NCBI GenBank assembly: GCA_028288645.1
Contig: JAQBNJ010000399.1
Location: 1-5,965, forward strand
DNA from: Sediminibacterium sp.
GTDB lineage: Bacteria; Bacteroidota; Bacteroidia; Chitinophagales; Chitinophagaceae
Direction of reading: 5' to 3'
Length of the DNA: 5,965 nucleotides
Within the stretch, counting starts at the first letter, position 1. Every line of letters begins with the position of its first letter. The notes under the pieces were generated by a model. The model was given only the letters and a program-made list of their open reading frames with translations. It did no database searches and was not told where the DNA came from. Made by a program: the position numbers and the translations under genes. Below, piece by piece: positions 5,629 to 5,965 of the stretch.

Positions 5629-5965
5629 TTAATTTCTCTTATCAAGCCCCCATGTCAGCTTGGTTCTGAGCGTCGACAGGAAGCTGTTTTCATTCAAACG
5701 AACCAGGTTTATTCCGAATTTTTCACGTCTTACTGCCAGCTGGATCGTCTTGTTTACGATCTCCCTCCGTGCATCCAATGCGCAGATGAACTGGTCGGCA
5801 CGGCTTTCTACTTCAAACGAGATCACGTTGGTATCGGGCACGATTATCGAACGGACGTTCAGGTTATGCGGCGCTACCGGTGTGATCACAAAACAGGCCG
5901 ATTCGGGGAACATGATAGGGCCGTTACAGCTCATATTGTATCCCGTAGAACCGGTAGGCGTTGAT
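5629..5965 (-). CDS. nadK: NAD kinase (C-terminal part, cut by window edge)
   Basis: NAD kinase phosphorylates NAD to NADP in the cytosol. The frame is open to the right edge, beyond the first visible ATG at 5934, and that ATG is internal: the codons before it encode STPTGSTGYN, the conserved NAD-kinase motif normally written (S/T)PTGSTAY. About 111 residues are visible. The motif is followed by CNGPIMFPES, then ITPVAPHNLNVRSIIVP, a conserved C-terminal stretch of the family, then a strand-rich segment (VISFEVESRADQFICALD). The end, LRTKLTWGLDKRN, is the typical terminus of the Bacteroidota enzyme. Compared with a usual length of about 290 residues, roughly the first 180, including the GGDG-type motif, should lie outside the window. 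The reading frame is intact to its stop at 5629. It is followed by a 157-bp gap before porG. Confidence 0.95.
   Translation of the reverse strand, partial: STPTGSTGYNMSCNGPIMFPESACFVITPVAPHNLNVRSIIVPDTNVISFEVESRADQFICALDARREIVNKTIQLAVRREKFGINLVRLNENSFLSTLRTKLTWGLDKRN

Overview
This window looks like a conserved cell-envelope locus from a Bacteroidota chromosome, probably Chitinophagaceae or a near relative. The phylum call rests on four things: the gene order; signal peptides that end in Ala-Gln; the lack of Shine-Dalgarno sequences before the starts; and candidate promoter elements that fit the Bacteroidota TTTG / TAnnTTTG pattern. The family-level guess is weaker and rests only on general resemblance. 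All genes lie on the minus strand, so transcription runs from high to low coordinates.

In transcription order the window holds: the C-terminal part of NAD kinase (nadK, cut by the right edge, 5629-5965); a DUF6089 outer-membrane beta-barrel that I identify as a PorG-like type IX secretion component (4614-5471); isoprenyl transferase / undecaprenyl diphosphate synthase (uppS, 3685-4449); the outer-membrane protein insertase BamA (801-3536); a Skp/OmpH-family periplasmic chaperone (262-774); and the start of a second Skp/OmpH-family protein, cut by the left edge (1-229).

The genes fit one theme. UppS makes the C55 lipid carrier used for peptidoglycan and surface polysaccharides. The Skp-like proteins carry unfolded outer-membrane proteins across the periplasm to BamA, which inserts them. 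The PorG-like barrel is a probable BamA client that would serve the secretion machine of the phylum. NadK supplies NADP and is a common syntenic neighbour here. bamA and the two ompH genes are tightly spaced (26 and 32 bp) and are probably co-transcribed. The gaps of about 150 bp before bamA, uppS and porG leave room for internal promoters, and candidates are listed with low confidence.

The least ordinary DNA is at 4541-4621. It is two oppositely oriented runs of a degenerate 7-bp unit (GSNNTTA) that together can form a long hairpin, and it overlaps the end of porG. The plus strand carries no credible gene. No mobile element, RNA gene or CRISPR array was seen. I found no evidence of a previously undescribed system. 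The most useful functional point is the link between the DUF6089 gene and PorG.
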